Below, one piece after another: positions 56,054 through 63,977 of a stretch of 64,000 nucleotides of DNA. The notes under the pieces were generated by a model. It searched no databases, was not told the DNA's origin, and saw only the letters and a list, made by a program, of their open reading frames with translations. The stretch is taken from NCBI RefSeq assembly GCF_003086775.1, contig NZ_CP026001.1:4244125-4308124 (forward strand), written 5' to 3'. Numbering within the stretch: position 1 is the first letter of the stretch; the number at the start of each line of letters is the position of its first letter. Source of the DNA: Stenotrophomonas sp. ZAC14D1_NAIMI4_1 (GTDB lineage Bacteria; Pseudomonadota; Gammaproteobacteria; Xanthomonadales; Xanthomonadaceae). The translations under genes were made by a program, and so were the position numbers.

Positions 56054-57003
56054 AGGACCAGGGCGATCTCCAGCCCCACCCACGCAACGAACGCCCCCAG
56101 CAGGATCCCGCCTTCGCCGCGGCTGATGCGCAGGTCGCCGCGCAGCATCGGGTACAGCACCAGGGCGAAGGCCAGCAGCGCCGGCAGTTCCAGGCGCACG
56201 AACGAGGCCGGCAGCGCCAGCGGCTGCAGCAGGCCCATCGCACCGATCACCAGCAGCAGGTTCACCACGCTGGAACCCAGCACGTGGCCCAGCACCATGT
56301 CGCCGTGGCCGCGCCGCGCCGCCGCGAGGGCCGCGGCCACTTCCGGCAGCGCGGTGCCGATGGCCACCGGCAACAGGCCCACCAGCAGCGGGGTCCAGCC
56401 CAGCGCCGTGCCGAAATCCGCCGCAGCGCCCACCAGCAGGCGCGCGCCCCAGTAGAGCGTCAGCGCGGCGATCAGCACGCGCAGCACGTTCAGCGGCAGG
56501 CTGGTACGGCTCAGCGCGGATTCGGCGATGACCGACTGCACGTCCGGTGCTTCCAGGCGCCCGCGACGCAGCAGCACGATCTGCACCAGCACGAAGCCCG
56601 CCACCAGCACGCCGGCTTCCCAGCGCTGCAGGCGCCCATCCAGGCCGAAGACGATCAGCAGCAGGCCGGCGGCCAGCAGCGACCACCACAGCACGCCCTG
56701 CAGGCGCGCGCGCAGCAGCAGCGGCGTGGCGATGGCAGCCACGGCCAGGGTCAGGCCGAGGTTGGCGATGCTGCTGCCGATGGCGTTGCCCAGGGCCAGT
56801 TCGGGCTGGCCAACCCACAGCGCGCGCGCATTGACCGCCAGTTCCGGCAGCGACGTGGCGACGCCCAGCAGCAGCAGGCCGGCAGTGAAGGCACTGGCGC
56901 CGAAGCGCTGGGCGAGGCCGGCGACGGCCTTGACGATGGAATCCCCGCCCAGCGCCAGCAGCAGCAGGCCAAGCAGGAACCAGGCAATTGAAATGGCGAT
57001 CAT
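56050..57003 (-). CDS. CaCA-family calcium/sodium antiporter
   Basis: Ten-helix inner-membrane exchanger (E. coli YrbG/ChaA-like CaCA family). 317 residues in two inverted halves; alpha-1 repeat GVATSLPELAVNARAL with GNAIGSSIANLG, alpha-2 repeat AIGTALPEVAAALAAARRG with GHVLGSSVVNLLLV. The ion-binding Glu residues are present in both. Convergent with the Mrp operon, so the two cation exchangers sit side by side. The TAG stop comes from a SMAG repeat. Confidence 0.9.
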   Translation of the reverse strand: MIAISIAWFLLGLLLLALGGDSIVKAVAGLAQRFGASAFTAGLLLLGVATSLPELAVNARALWVGQPELALGNAIGSSIANLGLTLAVAAIATPLLLRARLQGVLWWSLLAAGLLLIVFGLDGRLQRWEAGVLVAGFVLVQIVLLRRGRLEAPDVQSVIAESALSRTSLPLNVLRVLIAALTLYWGARLLVGAAADFGTALGWTPLLVGLLPVAIGTALPEVAAALAAARRGHGDMVLGHVLGSSVVNLLLVIGAMGLLQPLALPASFVRLELPALLAFALVLYPMLRGDLRISRGEGGILLGAFVAWVGLEIALVL

Positions 57004-57077
57004 CGAGCACTCCCCAGCGGTCGTGGCGCGATTCTACGCGTGGCCCACCCTTCGCGGGTGAGCCACGGCGGCCGTGG

Positions 57078-57716
57078 TCAGCCGCAGCCTTCCACGTAAT
57101 CCACCTGCGGGGTCTGGCCGACCCGCCAGCTGCCGACCTTGCCGTCGGCGCCCAGCGCGAAATCGATGATGGCCGCGCCTTCCTGGGCCGGGCGCACGCG
57201 CAGGTGCTGGGCCTTCTCGTCGTACTTGTCCGGGCCGACGTCGGCGCGCTCGGGGTACAGCAGCTGCAGTTCGCCCAGGGTCATGCCGACCTTGCCGCCG
57301 CCCGGGGCGACGATGCCGGTGCTGCGCACGTCATAGCGCACCAGCTTGCGGCCCTCGATCATCAGGCGCGGGTCCTCGGCATCCTGCGGGCGGAGGAAGT
57401 AGCAGCCGTCGTTGTTGTCATCGGCCGGCAGCGGCTTGCCTGCCGCATCGCTGCCCATGCCCTGCAGCGGCGTGCCGAAGCCACTGCGCACGTCGGCGAT
57501 GGGCGCGCCCAGGCGGGCACCGCCGAAGCCATCCAGCCGCGCCGGGCTGTCAGTGCGCGGGTCGGCGGGGGACGTCGGCGCCAGGTCTGCATCGGCCGGT
57601 GCGGTGGCGGCGGCGGTGTCCTTGGCCGGGGCAGAGGCCTCGGCGGGGGCGTCGGCGGTGCGGTTGCAGGCGGCCAGCGACAACAGCAGCAGGCCGGCGA
57701 TGGGCAGGTGTTTCAT
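57078..57716 (-). CDS. Putative lipoprotein of unknown function
   Basis: A 212-residue protein with signal peptide and lipobox (MKHLPIAGLLLLSLAAC), Cys at residue 17. After an Ala/Pro/Asp-rich linker (20-60) a compact domain follows with GFGGARLGAPIADVRSGFG, CYFLRPQD and VGMTLGELQLLYPER, and a final Cys at the penultimate residue. The two Cys could form a disulfide. I do not recognise a named family, though the ARLGAPIADVR/GMTLGEL repeats suggest a duplicated fold. Confidence 0.75.
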   Translation of the reverse strand: MKHLPIAGLLLLSLAACNRTADAPAEASAPAKDTAAATAPADADLAPTSPADPRTDSPARLDGFGGARLGAPIADVRSGFGTPLQGMGSDAAGKPLPADDNNDGCYFLRPQDAEDPRLMIEGRKLVRYDVRSTGIVAPGGGKVGMTLGELQLLYPERADVGPDKYDEKAQHLRVRPAQEGAAIIDFALGADGKVGSWRVGQTPQVDYVEGCG

Positions 57717-57840
57717 GGGTGCGGGTCCTTGGCACAGGGTGCTGGCACGCTAGCGCAGCGCGCGTGCAGGCGCTGCATTGTCATCGCCGTTTCATGGCCC
57801 TCGTTCAGGCTCGGCGTGCACCGACTTGGCTGTCCTTTCC

Positions 57841-58410
57841 ATGCAACCGCGCAAGACCGACCTCGCCCGAACCGCGCTGCAGGCCCACCGCGCGCCGCTG
57901 GACATGCGCCAGCGCCGGCTGCTGATCCTGTGTGATGGCCAGCGCAGCATCGCCGACCTGACCGGCTTGATCGGCCAGGAGGCGCCCGCCATGGTGATCC
58001 AGCTGGTCCAGGGCGGCTACCTGGAAACCGGCGCGCCCGCGCCCGCGCCACCACCACCGGCACCGTCACCGCCCGTGGCTCCCCGCCCGACGGCGGCGGT
58101 GGCACCCGCAGTGGTCCCTGCAGCTGCGCCAGCGCCTGCACCTGCCGCCCCGGTGGAGCGCCGCCGCTCGCTGGTGGCCGCGCGCATCTACCTGCTGGGC
58201 ATCCTGGAAATGCAGCGCAATCCGATGGCCGCCGCCCTGTTCCGCGACCTGCAGCAGGCCCGCGCCGAAGAGGATGTGGTGAAGGTGCTGCAGGCAGCGT
58301 TGCAGGCGTTGCCGGGCATGACCTCCGACGGGTACTGCGAGCGCGTGCGGCAGCGCCTGCTGGAAGCGCTGCCGACGGAGCATTGCGACGCCTTCGCGGC
58401 AACGGCGTAG
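57841..58410 (+). CDS. Protein of unknown function with Ala/Pro linker
   Basis: A 189-residue protein from the ATG MQPRKTDLARTAL. Residues 1-65 look like a small winged-helix-type domain (MRQRRLLILCDGQRSIADLTGLIGQEAPAMVIQLVQGGYL), 66-110 are an Ala/Pro linker, and 115-189 a helical bundle with SLVAARIYLLGILEMQRNP and two Cys. Neither part matches a family I can name. The start upstream in frame was rejected because the extension is out of composition. The stop lies 12 bp before a triple repeat cluster. Confidence 0.65.
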   Translation: MQPRKTDLARTALQAHRAPLDMRQRRLLILCDGQRSIADLTGLIGQEAPAMVIQLVQGGYLETGAPAPAPPPPAPSPPVAPRPTAAVAPAVVPAAAPAPAPAAPVERRRSLVAARIYLLGILEMQRNPMAAALFRDLQQARAEEDVVKVLQAALQALPGMTSDGYCERVRQRLLEALPTEHCDAFAATA

Positions 58411-58422
58411 GGTCGCGAAAAC

Positions 58423-58529
58423 ATCCACGCATGGCGTGGATCTACAACATCACCGGTCGGATTGACCGCGTGGATCCACGCCATGCGTGGATCCCGCATC
58501 CCGCCAGTAGATCCACGCCATGCGTGGAT
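58423..58529. repeat. Three copies of one SMAG palindrome
   Basis: ATCCACGCATGGCGTGGATCTAC (inverted), GTGGATCCACGCCATGCGTGGAT and GTAGATCCACGCCATGCGTGGAT lie in an array of 107 bp between a plus-strand gene and the end of hmgA. Confidence 0.85.
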
Positions 58530-58537
58530 GCAATGGA

Positions 58538-59836
58538 TCAACGGAAATGGTTGCGCAGGCCGTTCCAGCACTGCTGGTAATCGCCCTGGCGGTGGCCGGC
58601 GGACAACGCCTGCGCGCTCGGGCGGATCACCGCGCGGGTCTCGAACATGAAGGCCATCGTGTCCTTGATGACATCGGCCTTGGACAGGTCGGCGTTGGAC
58701 GCCTTATCGAAGGTCGGCGCATCCGGGCCATGCCCGCTCATGCAGTTGTGCAGCGAGGCGCCACCGGGCACGAAGCCTTCGGCCTTGGCGTCGTAGGCAC
58801 CGTGCACCAGGCCCATGAATTCGCTGGCGATGTTGCGATGGAACCACGGCGGGCGGAACGTGTTCTGCGCCACCAGCCAGCGCGGCGGGAAGATGGCGAA
58901 ATCCATGTTGCTGGTGCCCGGCGTGTCGCTGGGCGAATGCAGCACCAGGAAGATCGACGGGTCCGGGTGGTCGTAGCTGATCGAGCCGATCGTGTTGAAG
59001 CGACGCAGGTCGTAGCGGTACGGCGCGTAGTTGCCGTGCCAGGCCACCACGTCCAGCGGCGAATGATCGATGGGCGCGCGCCACAGGCGGCCCTCGAACT
59101 TGGCGATCAGTTCGAAATCACCGTCCAGGTCCTCGAACGCGGCGTGCGGCGTTTCGAAGTCACGCGGGTTGGCCAGGCCGTTGGCGCCGATCGGGCCCAG
59201 GTCCGGCAGCTTCAGCAGCGCGCCGTAGTTCTCGCAGATGTAGCCGCGGCTGGGGCCGTCGGGCAGCTCGACGCGGAAACGCACGCCACGCGGGATCACC
59301 GCGATCTGCTGCGGTTCGACCTCGACCACGCCCAGTTCGGTCAGCAGGCGCAGCGCGCCCAGCTGCGGCACGATCAGCAGTTCGCCATCGGCGTTGTAGA
59401 AGTAGCGGCCCACCATGTCCCGGTTGGCCGCGTACAGATGGATGCCGACGCCGGCGTGCGCATCGGGCGAGCCGTTGCCGCCCATCGTGTACAGGCCTTC
59501 GACGAAATCGGTCGGCAGTTCCGGCAGCGGCAGCGGGCTCCAGCGCATCTGGTTGGGCGAGGCCGGCTGCGCGCCGAAATCACACTGCAGCTGCGACTGC
59601 GCGAACGGGGTGAACTCGCCGTGGGTCACCGCCGGGCGGATGCGGTACAGCCAGCTGCGGCGGTTGCTGCCGCGCGGTGCGGTGAACGCGGTACCCGAGA
59701 GCTGTTCGGCGTACAGCCCGTGGGCCACCTTCTGCGGTGAGTTCTGCCCGACCGGCAGCGCGCCGGCGACGGCCTCGGTGGCGAATTCGTTGCCGAAACC
59801 GGACTGGTAGCCGCGGGCGGTGATGGCGGTGGACAT
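58538..59836 (-). CDS. hmgA: Homogentisate 1,2-dioxygenase
   Basis: Opens the homogentisate ring in tyrosine and phenylalanine catabolism; loss causes brown pyomelanin pigment. 432 residues. Fe2+ ligands are recognisable in the C-terminal domain: [20 protein letters not shown] and [12 protein letters not shown] with [16 protein letters not shown]-terminus [20 protein letters not shown] is typical. The start is the ATG in a GGTGG context 85 bp downstream of hppD; a longer frame running into the hppD gene was rejected. Confidence 0.96.
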   Translation of the reverse strand: MSTAITARGYQSGFGNEFATEAVAGALPVGQNSPQKVAHGLYAEQLSGTAFTAPRGSNRRSWLYRIRPAVTHGEFTPFAQSQLQCDFGAQPASPNQMRWSPLPLPELPTDFVEGLYTMGGNGSPDAHAGVGIHLYAANRDMVGRYFYNADGELLIVPQLGALRLLTELGVVEVEPQQIAVIPRGVRFRVELPDGPSRGYICENYGALLKLPDLGPIGANGLANPRDFETPHAAFEDLDGDFELIAKFEGRLWRAPIDHSPLDVVAWHGNYAPYRYDLRRFNTIGSISYDHPDPSIFLVLHSPSDTPGTSNMDFAIFPPRWLVAQNTFRPPWFHRNIASEFMGLVHGAYDAKAEGFVPGGASLHNCMSGHGPDAPTFDKASNADLSKADVIKDTMAFMFETRAVIRPSAQALSAGHRQGDYQQCWNGLRNHFR

Positions 59837-59852
59837 GGGAACTCCAGAGATT

Positions 59853-59874
59853 GCCGGCCAGCGGCCGGCACTAC
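59853..59874 (-). repeat. SMAG palindrome between hppD and hmgA
   Basis: GCCGGCCAGCGGCCGGCACTAC, in the 85-bp gap of a likely operon. Confidence 0.85.
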
Positions 59875-59921
59875 CATTCGGACAGGCAATGCCGGCGGGA
59901 AGCCGACATTGCCTGCAGACG

Positions 59922-61034
59922 TTACAGCACGCCGCGGCGGATCTGGTCGCGCTCGATGCTTTCGAACAGCGCGGTGAAGTTGCCTTCGCCGAAGCCTTCG
60001 TTGCCCTTGCGCTGGATGATCTCGAAGAAGATCGGGCCGATGCAGTTCTGGGTGAAGATCTGCAGCAGCTTGCGCTGGTGGGTTTCCGGGTCGGCGTCGA
60101 TGAGGATCTTGTTCTTCGCCAGGCGCGCCACGTCTTCACCGTGGTTGGGCACGCGCTGGTCGATCACATCGAAGTAGGTCTCCGGCGTGTCGAGGAAATC
60201 CACGCCCTGCGCGCGCATGGCTTCGACAGTCTCGTAGATGTTGTCGGTGAAGCAGGCGATGTGCTGGATGCCCTCGCCCTTGTACGCGTCCAGATACTCG
60301 TTGATCTGGCTCTTCGGGTCGGACGACTCGTTCAGCGGGATGCGCACGATGCCGTCCGGGGCGGTCATCGCCTTGGACACCAGGCCGGTCTTCAGGCCCT
60401 TGATGTCGAAGTAGCGGATCTCGCGGAAGTTGAACAGGCGCTCGTAGTAATCCGACCACTGCTGCATGTTGCCGAAGTACAGGTTGTGGGTCAGGTGGTC
60501 GATGAAGGTCAGGCCGAAGCCGAACGGACGCAGGTCGGCGCCGTCGATCACTTCGTAGTCGCCATCGAAGACGCTGCCGGCGCTGCCGTAGCGGTCGACC
60601 AGGTACAGCATGCAATCACCGATGCCCTTGATGACCGGGGCGTTGACGGCCTTGCTGTCCGGCTTGAAGGCGATGGCCTCGGCGCCGTTGCCCAGAGCGG
60701 TCTGGTAGACCTCCTGGCCCGGCTTCTTGAAGCGGATGGCAAAGCCGCAGGCGCAGGGGCCGTGCTTTTCGGCGAAGTCGGCGGCGAAGGAATCGGGGTC
60801 TTCGTTGACGAGGAAGTTGACGTCGCCCTGGCGATAGACGGTAATCGGACGCTGCTTGTGCTTGAGCACCGCGCTGAAGCCCATCTTGCGGAAGTACTCG
60901 TGCAGCTCCTGGCCACGGCCGGCCGGGGCGGCAAATTCGACGAACTCGAAGCCGTCGATGCCCATCGGGTTTTCGAAGGTGGTGACCTGCATGCCGGGGT
61001 TCGGGTGCGAGGCGGTCGGGACTGCGGTATTCAT
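59922..61034 (-). CDS. hppD: 4-hydroxyphenylpyruvate dioxygenase
   Basis: Converts 4-hydroxyphenylpyruvate to homogentisate, the substrate of HmgA. 370 residues, two vicinal-oxygen-chelate domains. Fe2+ ligands: His in [14 protein letters not shown], His in [13 protein letters not shown] and Glu in [20 protein letters not shown]. Upstream is a divergent MarR regulator, with direct repeats of ATCGGTAC in the leader. Together with hmgA it forms the first half of the homogentisate pathway; maleylacetoacetate isomerase and fumarylacetoacetase are not in the window. Confidence 0.96.
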   Translation of the reverse strand: MNTAVPTASHPNPGMQVTTFENPMGIDGFEFVEFAAPAGRGQELHEYFRKMGFSAVLKHKQRPITVYRQGDVNFLVNEDPDSFAADFAEKHGPCACGFAIRFKKPGQEVYQTALGNGAEAIAFKPDSKAVNAPVIKGIGDCMLYLVDRYGSAGSVFDGDYEVIDGADLRPFGFGLTFIDHLTHNLYFGNMQQWSDYYERLFNFREIRYFDIKGLKTGLVSKAMTAPDGIVRIPLNESSDPKSQINEYLDAYKGEGIQHIACFTDNIYETVEAMRAQGVDFLDTPETYFDVIDQRVPNHGEDVARLAKNKILIDADPETHQRKLLQIFTQNCIGPIFFEIIQRKGNEGFGEGNFTALFESIERDQIRRGVL

Positions 61035-61047
61035 GGCGTGGCTCCGA

Positions 61048-61066
61048 ATCGGTACCGCATCGGTAC
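61048..61066. promoter_or_regulatory. Direct repeat ATCGGTAC in the hppD leader
   Basis: ATCGGTAC-CGC-ATCGGTAC, 14-33 bp upstream of the hppD ATG. A possible site for the divergent MarR protein or another regulator; inferred from position. Confidence 0.3.
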
Positions 61067-61163
61067 AAACCAGGTGCGGGCTAGGGTGGACCCGGCGAGA
61101 ATGCAGGGTCCGGACATACCACTTATAGTTACACTTGAAACCACCAGCAAGGTGCACCGCAGC

Positions 61164-61658
61164 ATGAGCCCAGCCGACCCCGCCTCCACCCGCGTGCGTG
61201 CCTCGCACGTCCTGCTCGACCTGGAACAGTTCCTGCCGTATCGGCTGAGCGTGCTGTCCAACCGTGTGAGCGGCAACATTGCCAAGCTCTATGGCGACCG
61301 CTACGGCCTGGCCATTCCCGAGTGGCGGGTGATCACCATCCTGGCGCTGTACCCGGGTTCGTCGGCCAGCGAGGTTTCCGATCGCACGGCGATGGACAAG
61401 GTGGCGGTCAGCCGCGCGGTGGCGCGCCTGCTGGAGCGCGGTTTCATCAAGCGTGAGACGCACGGCGATGACCGCCGGCGCTCGGTGCTGGCACTGTCGG
61501 CGGCGGGTTTCGAGGTGTACGAGACGATCGCGCCGCTGGTGATCGAGATCACCCGCAAGCTGATGTCGGTACTGAGCGAGGAAGAGGAGCAGGTGCTGGA
61601 GAAGCTGATCCTGCGGCTGGCCGGCGATGGCCTGGAGCGGATGGGCGAAGGCGTCTGA
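61164..61658 (+). CDS. MarR-family regulator, probably of the homogentisate genes
   Basis: A 164-residue winged-helix protein: helices RLSVLSNRVSGNIAKLYGDRYGL, the DNA-binding part SSASEVSDRTAMDKVAVSRAVARLLERGFIKRETHGDDRRRS with the Asp-Arg-Arg wing, and a C-terminal dimerisation helix. Transcribed divergently from hppD, so it probably represses hppD-hmgA and responds to an aromatic intermediate, as HpdR/HmgR-type regulators do. The ATG MSPADPASTRVRASHV was chosen; a long open frame extending upstream is antisense to hppD. A TATAGT box lies at 61124-61129 in the shared intergenic region. Confidence 0.88.
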   Translation: MSPADPASTRVRASHVLLDLEQFLPYRLSVLSNRVSGNIAKLYGDRYGLAIPEWRVITILALYPGSSASEVSDRTAMDKVAVSRAVARLLERGFIKRETHGDDRRRSVLALSAAGFEVYETIAPLVIEITRKLMSVLSEEEEQVLEKLILRLAGDGLERMGEGV

Positions 61659-61685
61659 GGGGAAGGTTTCCGGGGCTCTGCCCCG

Positions 61686-61708
61686 GTCCCCGGTAGTGCC
61701 GGCCGCTG
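61686..61708 (+). repeat. SMAG palindrome with a mismatch
   Basis: GTAGTGCCGGCCGCTGGCCAGC, one base different from the common variant. Confidence 0.75.
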
Positions 61709-61751
61709 GCCAGCAACATCAACAGCAACAACTGGGTTTCCGCTGGATGGC

Positions 61752-61929
61752 GGGGCGGTGTGGCCTTGCAGGACACGCCGTGCCCCCCCCTCCGGGGTCC
61801 GGCCCAGCCGCTGGCGGCTGTGCGTTCGGGCGCTTGCGAAGCAGTGCTTCGCAAGCAAAGCGCCCTCACCCCTGGGGGCTCGATGGCGCCATCCATGGCG
61901 CCAACGGTCCTGCAAGCCCACACCGCCCC
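61752..61929 (-). repeat. Long palindromic element, long form (copy B)
   Basis: Arms of 22 nt (61752-61773 and 61908-61929) pair at 21 positions. The inner hairpin TGGCGCCAT-CC-ATGGCGCCA and the central block (about 61790-61880) are nearly identical to copy A at 4559-4742, whereas the arms differ. See copy A. Confidence 0.75.
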
Positions 61930-61956
61930 ACCTCTGACAGATTCCGTGCGCTGTCG

Positions 61957-62044
61957 GTGGGTGCCGACCGTTGGTCGGCACATCTGTCAGATATCGAAAT
62001 CAATTGTGGGTCAGAACCGGTGCCGACCAACGGTCGGCACCCAC
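61957..62044. repeat. Inverted pair of GTGGG palindromes
   Basis: GTGGGTGCCGACC / GGTCGGCAC and the inverse GTGCCGACC / GGTCGGCACCCAC, 38 bp apart around an AT-rich ATATCGAAATCAATTG centre. Confidence 0.8.
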
Positions 62045-62064
62045 CCGAGTCGGACTCAGTTCCG

Positions 62065-62087
62065 GTAGATCCACTCCATGCGTGGAT
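62065..62087 (+). repeat. SMAG palindrome with a mismatch
   Basis: GTAGATCCACTCCATGCGTGGAT, one base different from the copies at 2430, 58507 and 62647. Confidence 0.75.
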
Positions 62088-62410
62088 GACGTTGCCTGCC
62101 TCGCCCGGCGTGTCGTCGGCAACCCTTCAAGGGTGCATCGGGCCGTCGTTGATGACGTTGATCGCGTGCAATTGGGTGTCCGCCGACGAGCGGCACCCGG
62201 GCCTCACACGTCACTGGCTGTCGGCGTTGCCACCTGATGTTTCGGGATTGGCCCGGTAGCATCGTCTTGGACAGATCAGGCCTATCCAACGGCCTCAATC
62301 GAGTGGTTTTGCCTATTGGACGAACGCTCCGGCCGGGGCGAGGTTGGGCGCGCAGCGGAGCACCGCTGCCGGGGTTGAACGCCCGTTGATCCAGGCCCAG
62401 GAATCCCGCC

Positions 62411-62650
62411 ATGTCCCGATCCGCCCGCCGCAAAGACCCGGCGCCCTCCCCCATCACCCTCGATCATGAGGCCGACCTGCAGTGCATCGATGAGGCGCTG
62501 GCGACGGTGGAGTCCATCGCCGATGCCTGGTTTGAACACCATCGCCTGAAGCCCTGCCCGCCCGGGTTCCTGCTCTCGCTGAACCGGCTGCGCGACTTCA
62601 CCAGCTTCGCCAAGGCCTACGCGACCGCGCTGCGGCTCGTGCGGGAGTAG
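62411..62650 (+). CDS. Small protein of unknown function
   Basis: A 79-residue soluble protein with AGGAAT nine nt before the ATG. Helical, with HEADLQCIDEALATVESIADAWFEHH and a basic end (RLRDFTSFAKAYATALRLVRE). Not recognised. Third codon positions are GC-rich as in neighbours and the gene ends in the TAG of a SMAG head, as several certain genes here do, which supports it being real. Confidence 0.55.
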   Translation: MSRSARRKDPAPSPITLDHEADLQCIDEALATVESIADAWFEHHRLKPCPPGFLLSLNRLRDFTSFAKAYATALRLVRE

Positions 62651-62669
62651 ATCCACGCCATGCGTGGAT
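62647..62669 (+). repeat. SMAG palindrome supplying a stop codon
   Basis: GTAGATCCACGCCATGCGTGGAT; bases 2-4 are the stop codon of the small gene before it. Confidence 0.85.
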
Positions 62670-62678
62670 GGCTGCGAT

Positions 62679-62717
62679 GGGGTCGGAGCCCTTTCCTGCG
62701 GAAAGGGATCCGACCCC
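62679..62717. repeat. Perfect-looking long hairpin between convergent genes
   Basis: GGGGTCGGAGCCCTTTCC pairs with GGAAAGGGATCCGACCCC (one mismatch) around a 3-nt loop. It lies 6 bp before the stop of the minus-strand gene and could stop transcription from both sides or be another repeat family. Confidence 0.65.
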
Positions 62718-62722
62718 GGCGC

Positions 62723-63850
62723 TCAGCTCAGGTGCTTGCGCCGCGCATGGATCCACGGCACGGCCAACGCGGCGATGGCACCGCCGGCAAAGCCCAGCGA
62801 GGCGGCAACCGTAGCCGCCTCGATCGCACCGGGCAGCGCCAGCGCGGCAGCGACCAGCAGCAACGATGGCAGGCCGACGAAGGTGCCGAGGAAGAAGGTC
62901 CAGCGCGGCGACCAGGTGTTGAGCTGCAGCAGGCTGACCGGCTGCCAGGCCTCCGAGGCGGTGTCTTCGGCGATCTTCGCCACCACCTTGCCCAGGTCGA
63001 CTTCCGGCACCAGCCGGCCCGGGCGGGCGGCGGCGATGGCCTCGGCCACGGCCTCCACCGGCGGGAAGCTGGCCGGCCACGCGCCCGGCGCGGCCACGCC
63101 ATAGGCGGTCAGCAGCGGCACGCTCAGCCACGGCGCCACCAGCGGGCGCACCTTGCGCCGGCCGTACACGCACCAGATCTGCGCCTGGCCGTGCGCGGTC
63201 ACGTTGTACAGGGCAAGCTCGCCCGGCGGCGGGTAGCCCAGCATGGTCACCCGTGCGGCCATGCTGTCCTGGTCCATCGCGCGCAGGAACCCGGGGCGGC
63301 TGCGCCCTTCCTGCATCCAGGCCAGGCCGAGCGCGCCGACCAGCCAGGCTTCGGCGACGTCCTTGCTGCCAGCAGTGGCGCGCTCATCCGCGGCCAGGTA
63401 CCAGGCCAGCGATTTCGGTTCGGCCACGTCGTCCACGCCCCAGCGGCTGTCGTCGCCCAGCACGTGGCGCACCGGCAGGCGTGCCGGCGCGGTCTCGCCG
63501 CGTTCGCCGGTGTGCAGGAACGGCAGTACGCCCTGCACGAAGCTGGGCAGATCAATCGCGCGCAGGCCATTGCCCTGCCATTCCGGCGGCAACAGGCCAG
63601 CCAACTGGCCCTCGGCGGCCAGGCGGTCCAGGCGGGACTTCTGTTCAACCAGCTTCTGCACCGCGCCCTTCAGCACGACGTTGTCCGGCAGGGCGATCTG
63701 CGGCAGGCGGTGGCGCGGCGGCGCCAGCTCCACGGTGTCCTCGCCGGTGCCTGCGTCATCCAGCAGGGCATCCTGCGGCGGCAGGCTCACCCCCTCGGGG
63801 GCGGCGTCACTGGCCGCTTCGGGCAGGCGTTGGGCGTGGTCGGTGTGCAT
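62723..63850 (-). CDS. Putative membrane protein of unknown function
   Basis: A 375-residue protein. Residues 1-45 are acidic and disordered; 50-290 form a soluble region with many Trp and aromatic residues (PPEWQGNGLRAIDLPSFVQG, GRRKVRPLVAPWLSVPL, EAVAEAIAAARPGRLVPEVD); 310-365 hold two transmembrane helices (FFLGTFVGLPSLLLVAAALA, AASLGFAGGAIAALAVPW) and the C-terminus is basic (ARRKHLS). No family recognised. It is probably cytoplasmic-side anchored by the C-terminal hairpin. The gene lies convergent with the small protein before it; the gap before the next gene is 127 bp. Confidence 0.68.
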   Translation of the reverse strand: MHTDHAQRLPEAASDAAPEGVSLPPQDALLDDAGTGEDTVELAPPRHRLPQIALPDNVVLKGAVQKLVEQKSRLDRLAAEGQLAGLLPPEWQGNGLRAIDLPSFVQGVLPFLHTGERGETAPARLPVRHVLGDDSRWGVDDVAEPKSLAWYLAADERATAGSKDVAEAWLVGALGLAWMQEGRSRPGFLRAMDQDSMAARVTMLGYPPPGELALYNVTAHGQAQIWCVYGRRKVRPLVAPWLSVPLLTAYGVAAPGAWPASFPPVEAVAEAIAAARPGRLVPEVDLGKVVAKIAEDTASEAWQPVSLLQLNTWSPRWTFFLGTFVGLPSLLLVAAALALPGAIEAATVAASLGFAGGAIAALAVPWIHARRKHLS

Positions 63851-63925
63851 GGGCGCTCCGGTAGGGGCAGCCGACGATCCTGTCGACTGACGTCCTTGCC
63901 GTTAGCGGCCATGGGGTGAGTTTCT

Positions 63926-63967
63926 GTAGCGGTCGAGCCCCTGCAGTCGAGCATGGCTCGACTCTAC
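63926..63967. repeat. SMAG palindrome pair
   Basis: GTAGCGGTCGAGC followed by CAGTCGAGC / GCTCGACTCTAC, the second element inverted. Confidence 0.7.
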
Positions 63968-63977
63968 AGAACCGGGG

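Larger units (their letters stand above)
61659..62410. other. Repeat-rich 0.75-kb gap without clear genes
   Basis: The first half holds a SMAG copy, a long palindromic element and a pair of GTGGG palindromes with a further SMAG, all listed. From about 62088 to 62410 there is no repeat I recognise; a hairpin GGGTGTCCGC / GCGGCACCC lies near 62180. Open frames on both strands in this part are Arg-rich and unconvincing. Confidence 0.6.

Noticed and set aside
61549..61983. Open frames within the long palindromic element
   Set aside because: They arise from repeat translation (Arg/Trp/Pro-rich) and recur at 4.4-4.9 kb.
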